A DNA stretch of 64,000 bases from Dimorphilus gyrociliatus. Taxonomy: Eukaryota > Annelida > Polychaeta > Dinophilidae. Positions 47,522 to 59,695 of this stretch are shown piece by piece. The DNA is taken from positions 62,001 through 126,000 of the forward strand of contig CAJFCJ010000044.1 in the NCBI GenBank assembly GCA_904063045.1, written 5' to 3'. The translations under genes and the position numbers were made by a program. The notes under the pieces are model-generated. The model ran no database searches. It saw nothing but the letters and a program-made list of their open reading frames with translations, and was not told where the DNA came from. Numbering within the stretch: position 1 is the stretch's first letter; each line of letters opens with the position of its first letter.

Positions 47522-48549
47522 GTTGATCCTTCAATGGGTGGATAGTTGAATGAATGACTTAATGAATGATTTATGCATAAATACACATTTTTTCTTCGAC
47601 CTTGTTTACCTGTAGCTAAGTACCATTGTGTTTTAATGTGCATTATTGATCGAATGACGATGCTAAGGATATTTTTAGCCTAAGAACAAATATACATTTC
47701 ATACTAAAGGAAAAAAAATCATCAACAGAGATTATAATGTAATTTTTTGTTTCCTTTTTTTTCCCATTACTTTTCTTCAATAATTTTTTACATTAAAGTT
47801 TACAGGAAAAAGGTTTAGTTTGGAAATTTGTGATGGATTTAGGGTTAGAAGGCCTACCAATTTTGGGGTTAGGAAATATAAATAATGCAGATTGCACCCT
47901 AACCCAAAAATAAAAAGTTGTCAGAAATCTATCATATTCGACAGACTACTAAGCTATTTATTGTTATGAGAAGGATTAGGATCAATTCTCCTCCTCTTAG
48001 TCTTCTTCTTCTTCTTTCAACTTATTCACTTTTGACAACTGATTATGTTACAAATTTCCATTATTACAACCGTTCAATGAAGTATATAAAGTGGTGATAA
48101 TGAGCCTGACACTTAAAATATGTATGAGAAAAGTCTGCTACATTTTAAGCTATATGTCATCATTGTGTTCAAACTCAAATATTAACTCTGGTGTTTTTGC
48201 CCTTAGAACTCAGTGAGTGTCTATTAATAAAATAAAACCTACAAAATTAAGATCTATTAGAATGTAACGGTAAAAAGAACCACTTTATCAATGTTTGAAG
48301 TAGTTGAGATAGACAGTATTTTTTTGTAAGTATGTTGGTATAATATAGGCCTAATGATATCCTTTGATTGATTTCAAATATCTATTGCAGATTGAGAGTT
48401 ATATGATGTAAGATATTTTTTAAAAAAAGCAAAAATTGACAAGGAATTAAATTAGTTGAAACATGAGATTAAAACAGACCTAAAATTAGTTGAGTAAGAG
48501 CTGAGAACTGTTAACTTAGAGTTGAAGTTGATGTTTAGGTAAAGACTGT
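47522..48549. other. Intergenic, upstream of the GPCR
   Basis: Contains a TTAGGG-type repeat relic at about 47830-47905 and a (TTC)n microsatellite near 48005. No gene recognised. Confidence 0.5.
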
Positions 48550-49452
48550 TGTACACATATATTCGTCAGCTATACTCTACTCTACAATAGAGAAGTAGTA
48601 TTGAACCAGTATTGTACTATGCAGATAGCACTGATAAAGATAAGCAGTAGTGACCTAGTTTCGCGTAGGGCAGTGCATACACATTAACCAGCAATAAAAC
48701 CTATTAAATTATATAAAGAATATTGTTATTTGCAACCTAGCATTAATATTACAATTTATTAATCCATACATTTATGATTTTCAACTAAAACTAGTTCAAT
48801 TAATTATCAATTATGCTTCAATTCTAAGTTTAGATTATATTCATTAACATGGGTTAATCAGATATGCTTCCTCCCTATATGCTGATGCTAAATTTACTAA
48901 CTCAATCAATTGAATATCATTTTTAAGGTAGAATATAAAAATGGTCAAATATACAATCTACATGTTTTCTTCATTGTTGGAGTTGTCCTATTAAAATTGT
49001 TACATCTTATGCAACTCTCCAACCTTCAAAATTCAACTATTATTTAGAAGAGGAAAACAATAAAAACATGACCATATTTACAACTTTTCTTTGTCTTCAA
49101 ATGTTACTTTTGTTTTTATAAACATTGAAATTTGTGAACTATCAACCCTTAAAAGAGTATATAAACCCTTTGAAATTAACAGTTGATAGTTCAGTTTTCT
49201 AACCGTCAGCTAGTTGTTTAAACTAGCTTGTTTAGAACTAGAAACTCATTTTACTCAATACATATTCTTTGCACGAAATACTCGTGTTTTGTTGATTCAT
49301 TTCTACCAAAATTGCATTTGTTAGACTATTTGTGGACGAACTTTAAAGGTTCTATTTGTTTGAGTACTTTGGCAAATTGGTAAATGATTGGAAAGGACGA
49401 TTACAGTTGTGACGAACCAGAAATTCCTACAATTACAATACAACAAAGTACA
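48550..49452 (+). mobile_element. LTR plus leader and first gag codons, second copy
   Basis: Near-identical, in opposite orientation, to 14850-13917. The LTR starts TGTACACATA and runs about 820 bp. The leader and gag start (ATG 49384, MIGKDDYSCDEPEIPTI) are followed by an abrupt end at 49452, 23 codons into gag. No 3' part. The truncation point coincides with the end of the 33-bp block shared with 42763. Confidence 0.8.
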
Positions 49453-49759
49453 AAAATATAAAACCGAACGAAAATAGGAATAATTTATTTTATATTTCAA
49501 AAAAAAATTTTTTTTATATGTATTGCAAATTGGTAGATATCTTCTCTTTCACCTTCTTTGTTTAAAACAACTGCTAATTGAAATAAACTGGTATCATCTT
49601 TACCAATTAACTAATAGACTTTCTCCTTCTATTTGTGTGATTATGAATAAAATTTGTGAATATTGAAACAATTTTGAAAACTCAATTTTGTTATGTGAAT
49701 TAGTTGAGTTTGTCATGAAAAATAAAAAAGAAATAATTGAATATTAAGAATAACAATTG

Positions 49760-51101
49760 AATATTTTGAATAGTTTCTTTTTTATACAATTCATCATTTT
49801 CACTTTTTGGCTTGAATGAGTGATAATTGAATTTTCTGCCAAATGAATATATAAATGGATTTAGTAGGGAGTTTAACTGTAAATCTCTTTTTTTATTTGG
49901 AAATTAGTCATCATTGTAGCTGCCTACAAAAGAAATGAAACATTTTTGTCTCTCTATTGACTTTGACCTTTTGTCCCTAGACTATTGAACCTAAATTATA
50001 AAGGAAAGAGGAAACCAAGAGAGAAAGTTAGTAGCAATGATAATAGAAGAATTTAGAGCCAGTTTAGTTTTTCTAGCTTTGAATTGTTTTTTATCTAAAA
50101 ATTGTCTTGATTCATAAACTTTAAAGAATATTTATATATATAAAACTAGAACAAGACAGGATGAATTTCCAATAAAATTCCCTCTATAGTGTAAATCCAC
50201 CAATCCAATGACGATTAAATATAGATTAATAAGTAGGTCAGCTATTGATAAATAGATAAAGGAAATATTTCATAACGTCCTCACAGAGCATAGTCTCTTG
50301 ACTAGTTTAAAAATATTACTGAAAAATCCTACAAAACCAAAAATCCATAGGAAAACCCTTTGGAATGATGACGAAAGAAGATCACTACAAGAACTGAATA
50401 ATGATTTATTCGGAACTCATTCACTAATATTTCCCAATTGCCAAAATATGCAACAGAATTTATAACAACTGGTAAACGATTTTTCAACTTTTCTCAAAAA
50501 ATCTAGATAGATTACAGCAGTTTTTTTCGGTAGAATTGAATGATTAAAATGGAATTCTTTTAGGCTCTTTAATGGTTTAAACGAAAAATTATGAATTGAT
50601 TTCCAGTGGCAATTCGCCATAATTAAAATCTCCAAATTATTTAAGCCAATCAGTGAAGAGGAAGAGATTTTATCAATTTTCGTACCGGACACGTCCAGAA
50701 AAAGTAGTATGTGAAATATTCGAAAAATTCAAATCATCCAATTGACTAAATGAACTTTTAGACAAAATGAAATATTGCAATAATTGAAAGTTTCCATAAA
50801 TTATATAATCTATTTTTGATACTAATTCTGTTCTAGTTAAATTTGAAAGGACGATATTAGGGAAATTTTGATTAATTGATAATTAAGTAAAATGGACTAG
50901 TTTGATTGCAGTCTTTAAACAATTCATTGCAGTTGGTAAAAAAACAAAAAAATAGTAAGAAAAATAGCAATTCTCTTCATCTTCCTTTGATAGACAATCA
51001 TATTTTCCATCGCAAATGTGAATCTCATTAATACAAATTTGATCTTTTGAGCATAAAAATTCAATTGTACCACAAAAATTGATAAATAGACATAATGACA
51101 T
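49760..51101 (-). pseudogene. Decayed LGR-type receptor D
   Basis: Read on minus: an LDLa repeat (about 51080-50960, CINEIHICDGKYDCLSKEDEENC), LRRs (50880-50450) with a frameshift near 50695, then TM1 (FLWIFGFVGFF, near 50360), TM2 (LSIADLLINLYL, near 50240) and the LGR-typical loop HYRGN (near 50190). TM3 and TM4 are missing. TM6 (NFLSWFPL, near 50010) and TM7 with LNPFIY (near 49860) survive. Stops and frame changes separate the pieces. A relic of a fourth paralogue; its TM7 keeps NPxxY. Confidence 0.65.
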
Positions 51102-51578
51102 ATTGATATCTAGACTTTAGATATAAATGAACTTTAGAATAACTTTTGTGGCAACTATAATGGAAGAACTTTATAAAGTCTTTTATAAGTGAACATTATG
51201 AAAAATGTTTTATATAAACAATTCATTCTAATGTGAATTTCAAACACATAATGAATAAACTGGAAAATTTATAATTCCAGTTTCAATGAAAAATTGATAT
51301 GCTGACTATAGTTTTCCATTGTAAAGTAGTGTATTAAATTGTTCAGTATTTCCTATTCAGCGTAGAAATTAATATTTAAACTGGAAATAAGTGGAAAACA
51401 TTTAAAATATTTACAGTAGCCTTTTTAATGATAAAGAGAAAAGGACCTTTCAAAGAATTGTTATGAATGTAATTAGCAACTGTATAATATTTGTTAAATG
51501 TAATATAAAGTGAATATCTCTGTGACATAATTCACTTCTCCTTTGTAATAATATCAGGGTTATCTTTCTATTCAAACT
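51102..51578. other. Intergenic
   Basis: AT-rich sequence between the LGR D relic and the start of the lectin gene; nothing recognised. Confidence 0.4.
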
Positions 51579-53770
51579 ATGATGAACATTATTCAAATTA
51601 TCACTCTTTTTATATTATTTCGTTAGTTTGTCAAGTTCGTCATTTGTTCTATTTTTTTAACATTTCTTCTTTAATTAGATATTCAAATTAGAAGCACAAT
51701 TTCAAATTTGGCCAGAAATAAACCAGCTTTCCAGAGTTCTACTGCAGTGTCGCTGTTTGGTACTGCATTTGTACCGGAATATGCAAATGATGATCATATT
51801 GAGATTTCCAATACAGCTGCCAGTATTTTACATATTTTGAAAATGTATTTAATAAGAAATGTTTTGTTTGTTAAAATAGGATGAAAAATGCTCAAAAACT
51901 GACATTAGTGTCACTTCAAAACAATGGTGGATGGTTGACCTTGAAAATGTATATACAATTGAGAAAGTTTGCCTTCTAAACATTAATTCTCCATCTTGTT
52001 TGTAAATTTAAATAAATAATTTTTAAATTCAAAAGATATTTTTCAGATTATCTTTTGAACAATCTGGAAATTACTGTTCATGATTCGATAGATGGTCCTC
52101 TAAAACTCTGCCAAACTGTTTCTTTAGCCGTAAAACAGCCAACTACTACTGATTTTTCGCAGTATAATTGTTATAATTGCCCAGAGAATTTAAATGGCTA
52201 TTTAGTTCGGATTTCACATCAAACTTCAAATATATCATTAACAATTTGTGATGTGTATATTGAGGGAAAATTTTTTGATGAAAAAGGTAAAGTGTTTGGT
52301 TGCCATGGTATTTATTTAAATATCATTATCTCTTTTAAATAGTTGAACATTTACTGCAAAGTGAGCATTTAGAATTAAGATACGGTGTTAACGACAACAA
52401 TGATGTTGATAATGGTGGCAAGAATGCAATTGATAAGAATTATACAACTATATTCCATTCAAAGACGCTACCTTATTCATATTCTACACCATATTTACTC
52501 ATTGATACAAAAGGTTTTCATACAGTTGTCGGGTTATTTGTCATTTTGTTGGAGAAAAATAAAGTTGAATGTTTTATCTGAGATAGTATCTATACGAAAA
52601 GGAAATCATTTATTTTGCAGATATTATACCCCGAGATAAATTCGAAGATATCTACGTTGCAGTCAGTCTTATACCGGAAACGATGTTTCATCAAAATCTG
52701 AAATTTTGTATTCGAAACTATCGTAATGAAGATATTTTGCAGTATCAATTGGCTGGGATATTATGTAATGAAACTCACACCGGAAGATATATAAATATAC
52801 TAAAATATAATTTCACTAATAATGAAAATGCATTCAAACTAAACGAAATTTTCATTTACACTGCTCAACGTAAAGATTTCAATTTAGCAGGTAATCAATT
52901 TTTAGTTTGATCTTTACATTCATTTTTTAAAAAGAGCATATCATATCTTTCCTTTATTCCAGAGTTCAACAGCAAAAGTAATATTGAATCAATGACACTC
53001 AATGGTGTTAGCAAAATTGTTCAATACATGAATGATGATGTATATCATCCATCAAATGGGCCTGGTTTACAATTACTAAGGCAAGCTGAACGTCTAGAAA
53101 TTGCAATGGAGACTTCCACTTTAAATTCAATCTGTTTAACAGGTTAAAATAATAATTCTATTATTAATTTATTGTAATGTATATTTTTCTACCAGTTTAC
53201 CATGCTCACCAATTGACCAACGATATCCTAATAGAAGTCGAAAATTTTGTAACAAAAACTCTTGTTTCTACTTCAACAAATGGCAATTTTAAATATGTTC
53301 ATACAGTTTGTTGTAGGTTTGAGTTTGTAATAACAAAACTGGTAAGACTTATTGGGCAAAATAGTCAAACAATTTCTGAAATTGACTTACAAGCTGTTCC
53401 AAAGTTATCTTATAGTGGTAACAATAGATTTTAACCAACGGAAAGAGTCTAATTAAATAATTTTAATTTTTCAATATTTGCAGTGGGAAATTTAAAGTGT
53501 CGCCACAATTTTTATAGAATAGAACTTGACCTAATTAATATTGAAAAGGATGAGAATGAACAATATCATGTAGTCATTATTGGATCCACGCATCATAAAG
53601 ATATAATTGTTATCTCAAGACATAGTAATCAAAATAACAATTTCAATACATGTATCAACAATCCAATAGATATTGGTGTCTTGATATTTCAGTGTAAAAA
53701 ATTGAGTACTACCCTTGAAGTTTACAGTTCTTTTCTATACAAATCTGCATTATCTATTCATATATTTTAA
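51579..53770 (+). CDS. Secreted multi-domain F5/8C (fucolectin-like) protein
   Basis: ATG 51579 with a hydrophobic leader (MMNIIQIITLFILF) and a short intron to 51681. Domain 1 (about 51690-52285, several exons): NLARNKPAFQSS, CSKTDIS, WWMVDLENVYTIEKV, ending LTICDVYIEG, the signature order of the F5/8 type C / fucolectin family, which binds fucose or other glycans. Domain 2 (about 52335-52890) repeats the pattern: KNAIDKNYTTIFHS, PYLLIDTKG, GRYINI...LNEIFIY. 52965-53770 adds related but less clear modules. About eight exons; ends at TAA 53770. No membrane span seen, so probably secreted. Exon borders after 52900 are approximate. Confidence 0.68.
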
Positions 53771-55059
53771 ATCTTTGTTCTTTCTTGATATTTGCTGATG
53801 TGAAGTTTTTTTTTTCATTTCTTTATGGACACTGTAAAAGTTTTTGAAACAATTTTCAATTTATTGAAAATATACTATTATTAAAAGACAAACTAGAGAA
53901 GTAATTGTAGAATTTCTTGACTTTTATTTAGTATGTTATACAAATTCAATAGGCCTATATACTTAAAAGAAAATAGTAGGGAGACTTTAAGTGTTTCCTA
54001 GCAGTTATAAATGATCAAAAAGAAATAGGCCTGCTTTGCAAGAGTCCATGGAAATTTCCAAGCTATACTATTACATGAAATACTCTCCCCTTCTCTGCTC
54101 ATTACTTTTCTTAGTTATAAGATATCTAGTATGACTATATAGAATAAGAGAAATACATATAAATGAATGAAAACTATTAGGTAATCATTTGACTAATTTG
54201 TCTTGATTTGTTTTCCTTTAATCAATAGCTTCTCCTCAACTATTGTATGTTTCTTTTAGGTGGAAAAACATCAAGCAATAACGGATAAAAGACTGAGAAA
54301 CGATATATTAATTTTCGGAATATTTGTTAGAAAATCTCTTCAGAAAAGAATTTCTATTTTGAAACAATTGTCAAAGAATTAGTCTGTTTTTTTTATCTCT
54401 TAAATCTTCATAAATACACTATTTTTACTTTTACTTTTTTGAATAAACATTCAAATTTAAAATTATAACTGTACAATCGGCATTGTTGTAACTTGCAGTA
54501 TGATGGTTTTTATTGAGTCTACTAATTCTTCTAGTCCAAAACGTATCTATCTCCAAGGAAACTAAATGTCGCTGTTTGTAAAATAGTACTGTAATATTAT
54601 TGTTTACCCACTCCATGGAGAATTTATTGACATGAAATAATAGTTGCTCCCTTTATTATATTTTGTTATGTTTCTGACATATGAGTTAGACAATTTATCA
54701 GCAGTCATTAAATTTTCAATAAAATCGTAAAGGTCTCCTCCTAGAGTTAGGGGTATTGGAAAGGCTATGTACAGGGTTAGCAAAAGCAGGAATTTGTGGA
54801 CGTTTTCTGTCGCAGACTTGATTTTGTATTCTGACATTAGTCCTGTTAGAATGTTTTTTATCCAGCTGGCTATGTATTTTTGAAGTAGGGAGAAAGGCTT
54901 TCTATTTATTTGGATTGGGTGTTGCTTTATGGCCAGGTAAACATGTCTAAAGCATATCTCTTCCCAATTCTTACAGAATTTCTTGAATTATTAAATGGTA
55001 GTGTTTCCTTGACCTAATATTACCTTATTTTTGCAATAATTTCTTTTGCAGAAAAAAGA
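53771..55059. other. Intergenic with one candidate exon and a repeat relic
   Basis: 54260-54382 (+) follows a good acceptor (ttcttttag) and stays open to TAG, encoding a basic segment (ITDKRLRNDILIFGIF); it could be a terminal exon of an unrecognised gene. 54710-54830 resembles the TTAGGG-type MITE interior and ends in a MULE-end-like GGACGTTTTC. Confidence 0.35.
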
Positions 55060-55642
55060 ATGGAACAATCAACAAGTGAAGTAAAGGATCTACCACCTCC
55101 TTATAAGTCTATAAATGAGCAACAACCCCGGGAGCATATATTTTCTAATGCATATGATAGCGTAAAATTGGAAAATTATTATTTTAATATACAAAAACTA
55201 ATGAGAATAATTTATTATAGATAATTCCAAACTCTCAGCCCGATTCTCATATAGTTGGAATATCTTTATTTCAACCAACATCGAATGCGCCGGCAACGCA
55301 ACTTTATGTCCAGCATCCTAGTCATTTGATTGTTCAGAGACCATATTTGCCAGATACAATGGAAACAATATACAATATAACTTCTTTTTTGTATGCATTT
55401 TTTCTTCGTATCATAAGGTTCTAAGTATCATTGCGCTGGTATTCTGTTTTTGCCTTGGAATAGCGTCACTTGTAAAGAGTATTGCAAGCAGAAGAGCAAG
55501 AGACTTTGGCTATCTTGAAGAAGCGAGAATGAAAGCACAAGTGGCAAAGTACCTGGCGATTGCTGCTATTATTGTGGGAATAGCTTTGGGAACGATAGGC
55601 TTGTTCGTAAGGGTTATTATGACAGTTATCAAGCATAGATGA
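55060..55642 (+). CDS. Dispanin (CD225/IFITM-like) family membrane protein
   Basis: ATG 55060 directly follows an acceptor (ttttgcag), so a 5'UTR exon probably lies upstream. The N-terminus contains a PPPY motif (LPPPYKS), a WW-domain ligand often found in dispanins. Exon 2 resumes at 55220 (IIPNSQPDSH). A 35-nt intron (GTATGC...TCTAAG, about 55390-55427) restores the frame into the CD225 domain: hydrophobic segment LVFCFCLGIASL, loop ASRRARDFGYLEEARMKAQ, second hydrophobic segment AIAAIIVGIALGTIGLF. Family members sit in plasma or endosomal membranes and affect membrane fusion or trafficking. Ends at TGA 55642. The small intron is the least certain part. Confidence 0.75.
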
Positions 55643-56650
55643 TAATAAAGAAAAGTATATATGAAATCTATGCTCTATAGCTAAAATATCAAATCAGATG
55701 CCACTTTCTCGATAGAGGAAAGTATTGTGAAAAAATTGTTCAGTTTATATTTATGAATAGTAGTCAATAAATAAATAAAGTGTATTAACAAGCAATGCAG
55801 ATATATCTAAGCGCATAATAAGCATAACTTCCTAAAGGAATATGTATTTTTCTAATACTTTTTACTAGAAATCCTATGGCCAATTTCTGTCTCTGGTTTG
55901 GGCAACTTCTGTCCCAGTTGGGGATGTTTTCTGTTATATTCTATTTGGTTCCTGTGCTTTCAGATCATTTTTCATTTCCTGATTTCATACAACTATTTGA
56001 AATGTCTCAAAAAGATTGATATGAACATGTTCCATCTTAATGAGCTATAGGCATAAAATCTTGTTTTGAAATTTGATATTAAATATTACATTAAGCAGTG
56101 TTTTCTATAAAAATGCAAATGTAATAAAAATATAATAATATATAAAATACTTTTAATGACTGATTCATGAAATTCGTGACAACAGAATTGATATTTTTTT
56201 TCTTTTCTTTTCTTCAGTTTATAAACACAACGATCGTACTAATACTGTAATAATTTCAAAATTGTTCATACATAAACCCAGCAGCAATATCATCTGATTA
56301 TTTCCAGGTCACCAAATGCATGGTTTAACCCTAACCCTATCCTAGGCCCTATCTTTCCCTGACCTCTTTAATTACCCCTAACCCTTAGATAGAACTCCCC
56401 TAACTACAAATCAATAGTCATTTTACTTGTTCTAGCCATTTTTCAATCCGAAATGTTGCTTTCAAAAATCTTACTTGGGGACGTTTACTGTCGGCCCCTT
56501 ATTTTCGGAATATATTCTGTCAAAGTAGTTTTCGTATTTTTCTCTAAGTAGCCTTTTGATGAATTTTCAATAAAATTTCATTTACTAAGACAGTTTGTGT
56601 ATTTACACAAATTAAATTATTTTAGCTTGACTGTCAGAAAGCCACTGATA
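55643..56650. other. Intergenic with MULE-end and MITE relics
   Basis: 55878-55945 resembles the tandem-unit end of the MULEs (repeated TTTCTGTCYC, 'gatgttttctgt'). 56310-56505 is a reverse-orientation relative of the TTAGGG-type MITE: CCCTAACCCTA, 'cccttagatagaactcccc', then 'ggggacgtttactgtcggcc'. No gene recognised. Confidence 0.5.
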
Positions 56651-56732
56651 ACTTACAACTGGCGCCTTGGGGAAAAAATGACAAATGCTCTGTGATTAAA
56701 ATTATATAAATAAAGTAGACGACATGTATATA

Positions 56733-57997
56733 GGCACACCCCGAATTCTGATAGGCCAATTTGTAATTAACGGTTAAAAATGTTTGTTCGCAGTAAAGTA
56801 TTTTTTTTTGTCTAAATTTATATAGAAAAAGAGTTATATTTACATAATATTACAGAAAATTTGACAAAATCATCATATTTTGTAAATATTATTAGCCAAA
56901 TATTTCTAGGAATTTTCATAAGTTCTTTCCTTATTTGGCCAAATGACACGATTATTGGCACACTTCCTTGACATCAGGTTTGGCATTCAAATAGACATCT
57001 CAAACAGCTTTTTTTCAACTTATTTGCTTTTTTAAGTTAAGTTTCTTAGTTATAGACTTTTTCAATTACTGTATATTATAGTTATAGTACTTTTTTTAAT
57101 AATGGTGTGGAGTAAAGATATTAGAGAGCTCGTAGTCAGAAAATATGCAGAAATAGGGAAATTAAGGGCCACGGCAAGGGTTTTAGGAATGGCATCATCA
57201 TCAGTAAGAAACATCATCAACTATAAAGAGCCAGAGCAAGACAATAGGGGCGGTCCAAAGAAGCTTTCAGACAGAGAGATAGCCAGGATGAAAAGGATCA
57301 TCAAGAAGCTGAAAGATAATAATGAAAGGGTGGCAGCAGCAAAGGTTTTGAAAGAATTAGAAGTAGATGTAAGCGTTAGAACCATTCAGAGGGAGCTAAA
57401 AAGGCAAAATTTCAAATACCAAAGAATCAGGCAAAGAACAGGTCTCACCTCTAAAGATTGTAACTGGCGAAAAGAATATTGCCTCAAAATGATTAGTGAT
57501 AATCTAGACTGGTCTAGAGTAATTTTCACAGACGAGGCTAGATTCTCACTAAGTGGACCTGATGACTTTAGGACCTGGACCAACAATAGCCAAGAGGACT
57601 TTAGGGTGACGAAAAATATGGGAAGAGGCGGAGTATTGGTCTGGGGGTTGATCACATCTGACAGCATATTCGAAGTATGGAGGATAAAGAAAAGATTAAA
57701 TGCAGAAATTTATAGCTCCTTCATTGTGGAAGATGTTCTTCCTGTTATAGAAGAACTCAAAAGATTATGTGCCAATAAACATGTCGTTTGGCCAAATAAG
57801 AAAAAAAAATTGTAAAATAATAGTAATTTTTATAAAAAAAAAAATATGTAAAAACTTACCTAAATGCTTTCTGAAAGAAACTTATATAATATTTCAGGTT
57901 TAATCTATAATTTAAGACTGAGAAAATAAAAATAATAATCTTTTTTCATAATGAAAAAGATTATTAATATTTCGCCTATCAAAATTCGAGGTGTGCC
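56733..57997 (+). mobile_element. Tc1-type DNA transposon with IR/DR ends, internally deleted
   Basis: Outer inverted repeats: GGCACACCCCGAATTCTGAT from 56733 and its complement ending at 57997 (27 bp, few mismatches). A second inverted pair lies ~200 bp inside each end (56929-56963 and 57769-57801), sharing TTATTTGGCCAAA and TTATTGGCACA, the last of which echoes the outer end. This is the IR/DR arrangement of many Tc1 elements. The two outer ends lack a clear TA duplication. Confidence 0.82.
57102..57815 (+). pseudogene. Tc1-type transposase, C-terminally truncated by internal deletion
   Basis: ATG 57102. Paired helix-turn-helix N-terminus (ELVVRKYAEIGKLRATARVL; a basic linker RGGPKKLSD; a second HTH with SVRTIQRELK), then the catalytic domain with the first Asp in VIFTDEARFSL and the GGVLVWGLI segment. 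The reading frame ends at 57815 inside the right inner inverted repeat; residues after EELKRL are encoded by repeat sequence. About 100 residues with the second Asp and the third acidic residue are absent (family length ~340; here 237). It could still bind DNA but not cut. Confidence 0.82.
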
Positions 57998-58561
57998 AAC
58001 ATACCTGTCGTTGACTTTATAAAAAACCCAAAAGAATACAATGTTAATTCATACTCGCAAAAAGAAAATTTATCACAAAATTCTTTGCATTCATCTAAAT
58101 TTAAACCATATCTTATCAAGAGATGACCAATTCCTGTTATAAAAGGAGAACAAATATCGAAATTGATTTAACTTACCCAACTCTGATTCTTTGACAAAGA
58201 ATAAGAAAAATACTGCCAAAAGCGGACACTTTTTATCAAACAAGATATCAAATTTCTCTTTAGAGGTTTCAAGCTATATAATGACAGCTTTCAACTTCTC
58301 ATTTCCATTTATAGGTGAATAAAGAAGCTTTCTATAGGCTTTCTCAAGCTTTAGATCTGTTTCTGATTGCACATTAGAAATAATTCAAAACACATTTTAT
58401 TGAAAACATAAATATTTCATTGTATTCTTGTGAACTATTCTGTCAATAAAAATTGAACATTTGAAATTAGACTTGATAATTGTTAAATAAATTTTTAACG
58501 AAAAAGAGAATGGCTCTGATAATTAGAGATAAAAATTAGATGAGAATATAAAAAGTAGCAC

Positions 58562-59373
58562 GGACGCAAATCATGGAGAATTTGCTGAACTTTTAGAATT
58601 AGCAGAAAGGAAGCTACTAAGACAATTAACTGTTTTGCAAAACTTATCCAGCGGATCAAATTTTCCGTATATTCCAATATTAGATTTCTCTCCAAATTCA
58701 CATGAAAGTTCCGTAATGGAATATCATTTTGTCTTTCTTTGCGAACACAATCAGGTAAGGTAGATTCAGTGAAAGTTAATTTAAAATACACCATTAAAAC
58801 TTTGTTCAGGGTTAGCATCTACCTGAAAATCACCTAGTTAAATGGAATATTCCACTTAAAAGCAAAGAAGCTGAAGAACATATAAGAGAATGGTCTGCTT
58901 ATTTGGTTAGAATTTATGCCATTCTCCAGTACAATAATATTCCATTAAATGTTCTGAGGAGTAAAGAAGGTCAAAGTTTTATTGAACATTTGCAGATGGC
59001 CGTTTCAAAGAAAAGCTTCAGAGATAGCTATGTGTCCCTGTTGGAATCAATAGCTAATAAAATGGATAATCAATATACTACTAGTCTACCAAATACTCTA
59101 TCTAAATGCCAGATATACAATGGAAAACTTCTATGGCTATGTAACTATCACCAGAAACAACCAAGGGTAACCATCCTTCAGTCTGATGAAACAAATTTCA
59201 CTCCAGGTTCTAACATAAATAATGAAGAAGTACTACTTGAAAAAATTAAAGGACAGAATAAACAGAAAATTGTAGAAGATAAAAATTTTCAACATTTAGA
59301 AAATAATCTTTTAGATAAAGCGGAAAAGAAAGAAGATAAAATGATTACAAATGATACTAAAAAAACTAAATAG
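58562..59373 (+). CDS. Unrecognised cytosolic protein, C-terminal two exons
   Basis: Exon from about 58562 (acceptor side uncertain) to 58754 encodes an acidic helical segment ending in EYHFVFLCEHNQ. After a 55-60-nt intron with acceptor 'ttgttcag' (58810), the frame continues (NHLVKWNIPL, EEHIREWSAYLVRIYAIL) to TAG at 59373. It finishes with a Lys/Glu-rich tail. The FLCE...HL...P pattern vaguely recalls a region in some metazoan ankyrin/kinase-type multidomain proteins; I would not assign it. The start exon is not found. Confidence 0.55.
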
Positions 59374-59424
59374 TAGGAATTTCTGCTTTTTCAGAACAGT
59401 GTTCATCCTTTTGAATAATTGATG

Positions 59425-59515
59425 AACTGACCAAAGTACTGGTCCTCTTAGAACCCTTTAAGTTCGTCCACAATCAGTATCAACAAATGTAATTTTGGTA
59501 GAACTGAACTGACAA
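59425..59515 (-). repeat. Relic of the LTR 3' part
   Basis: About 75% match to the LTR/leader border at 13990-14080 (shared 'ccaaagtactggtcc', 'aagttcgtccacaa', 'ttcggtagaa'/'ttggtagaac'). It runs straight into repeat R3 (59515-59695). Confidence 0.6.
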
Positions 59516-59695
59516 GTTGGGGTAATGTATTTCGTTTTATACATTTCCAAAAGCTTGGGTTGAATTGGTGAAAGGATTAGGAGGGCAAAATGTAGCAGTC
59601 TTATAATCTACAAGTAACAAAAATATGAAAGACTATTATATCACACACATAGAATACAATGATGTGCCACTGCAGCACAGACCTGCTTGGGTAGC
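59515..59695 (+). repeat. Dispersed repeat R3, copy 2
   Basis: See 42345-42545. Its junction with the LTR relic supports R3 being part of a related LTR element. Confidence 0.6.

Larger units (their letters stand above)
56657..58377 (-). other. Exons of an unrecognised minus-strand gene, split by a Tc1 element
   Basis: Splice signals define three consecutive exons on minus. The first is 58377-58177 (ending at donor GTAAGT), containing one in-frame TAG. After a 43-nt intron comes 58133-~58004 (FCDKFSFCEYELTLYSFGF), ending CAG before GTATGT. The Tc1 element then lies inside the next intron, and a 33-nt exon follows at 56689-56657 with acceptor CACAG and donor GTAAGT. The protein is not recognised. 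The TAG suggests decay or a mis-set boundary. Confidence 0.4.

Noticed and set aside
55878-56505. A complete MULE or MITE between 55878 and 56505
   Set aside because: Both end-like motifs are in the same orientation and no target duplication was found; treated as separate relics.
58495-58818. Minus-strand ORF of 107 codons
   Set aside because: Antisense to the better-supported plus-strand exon with matching splice sites at 58755-58810.
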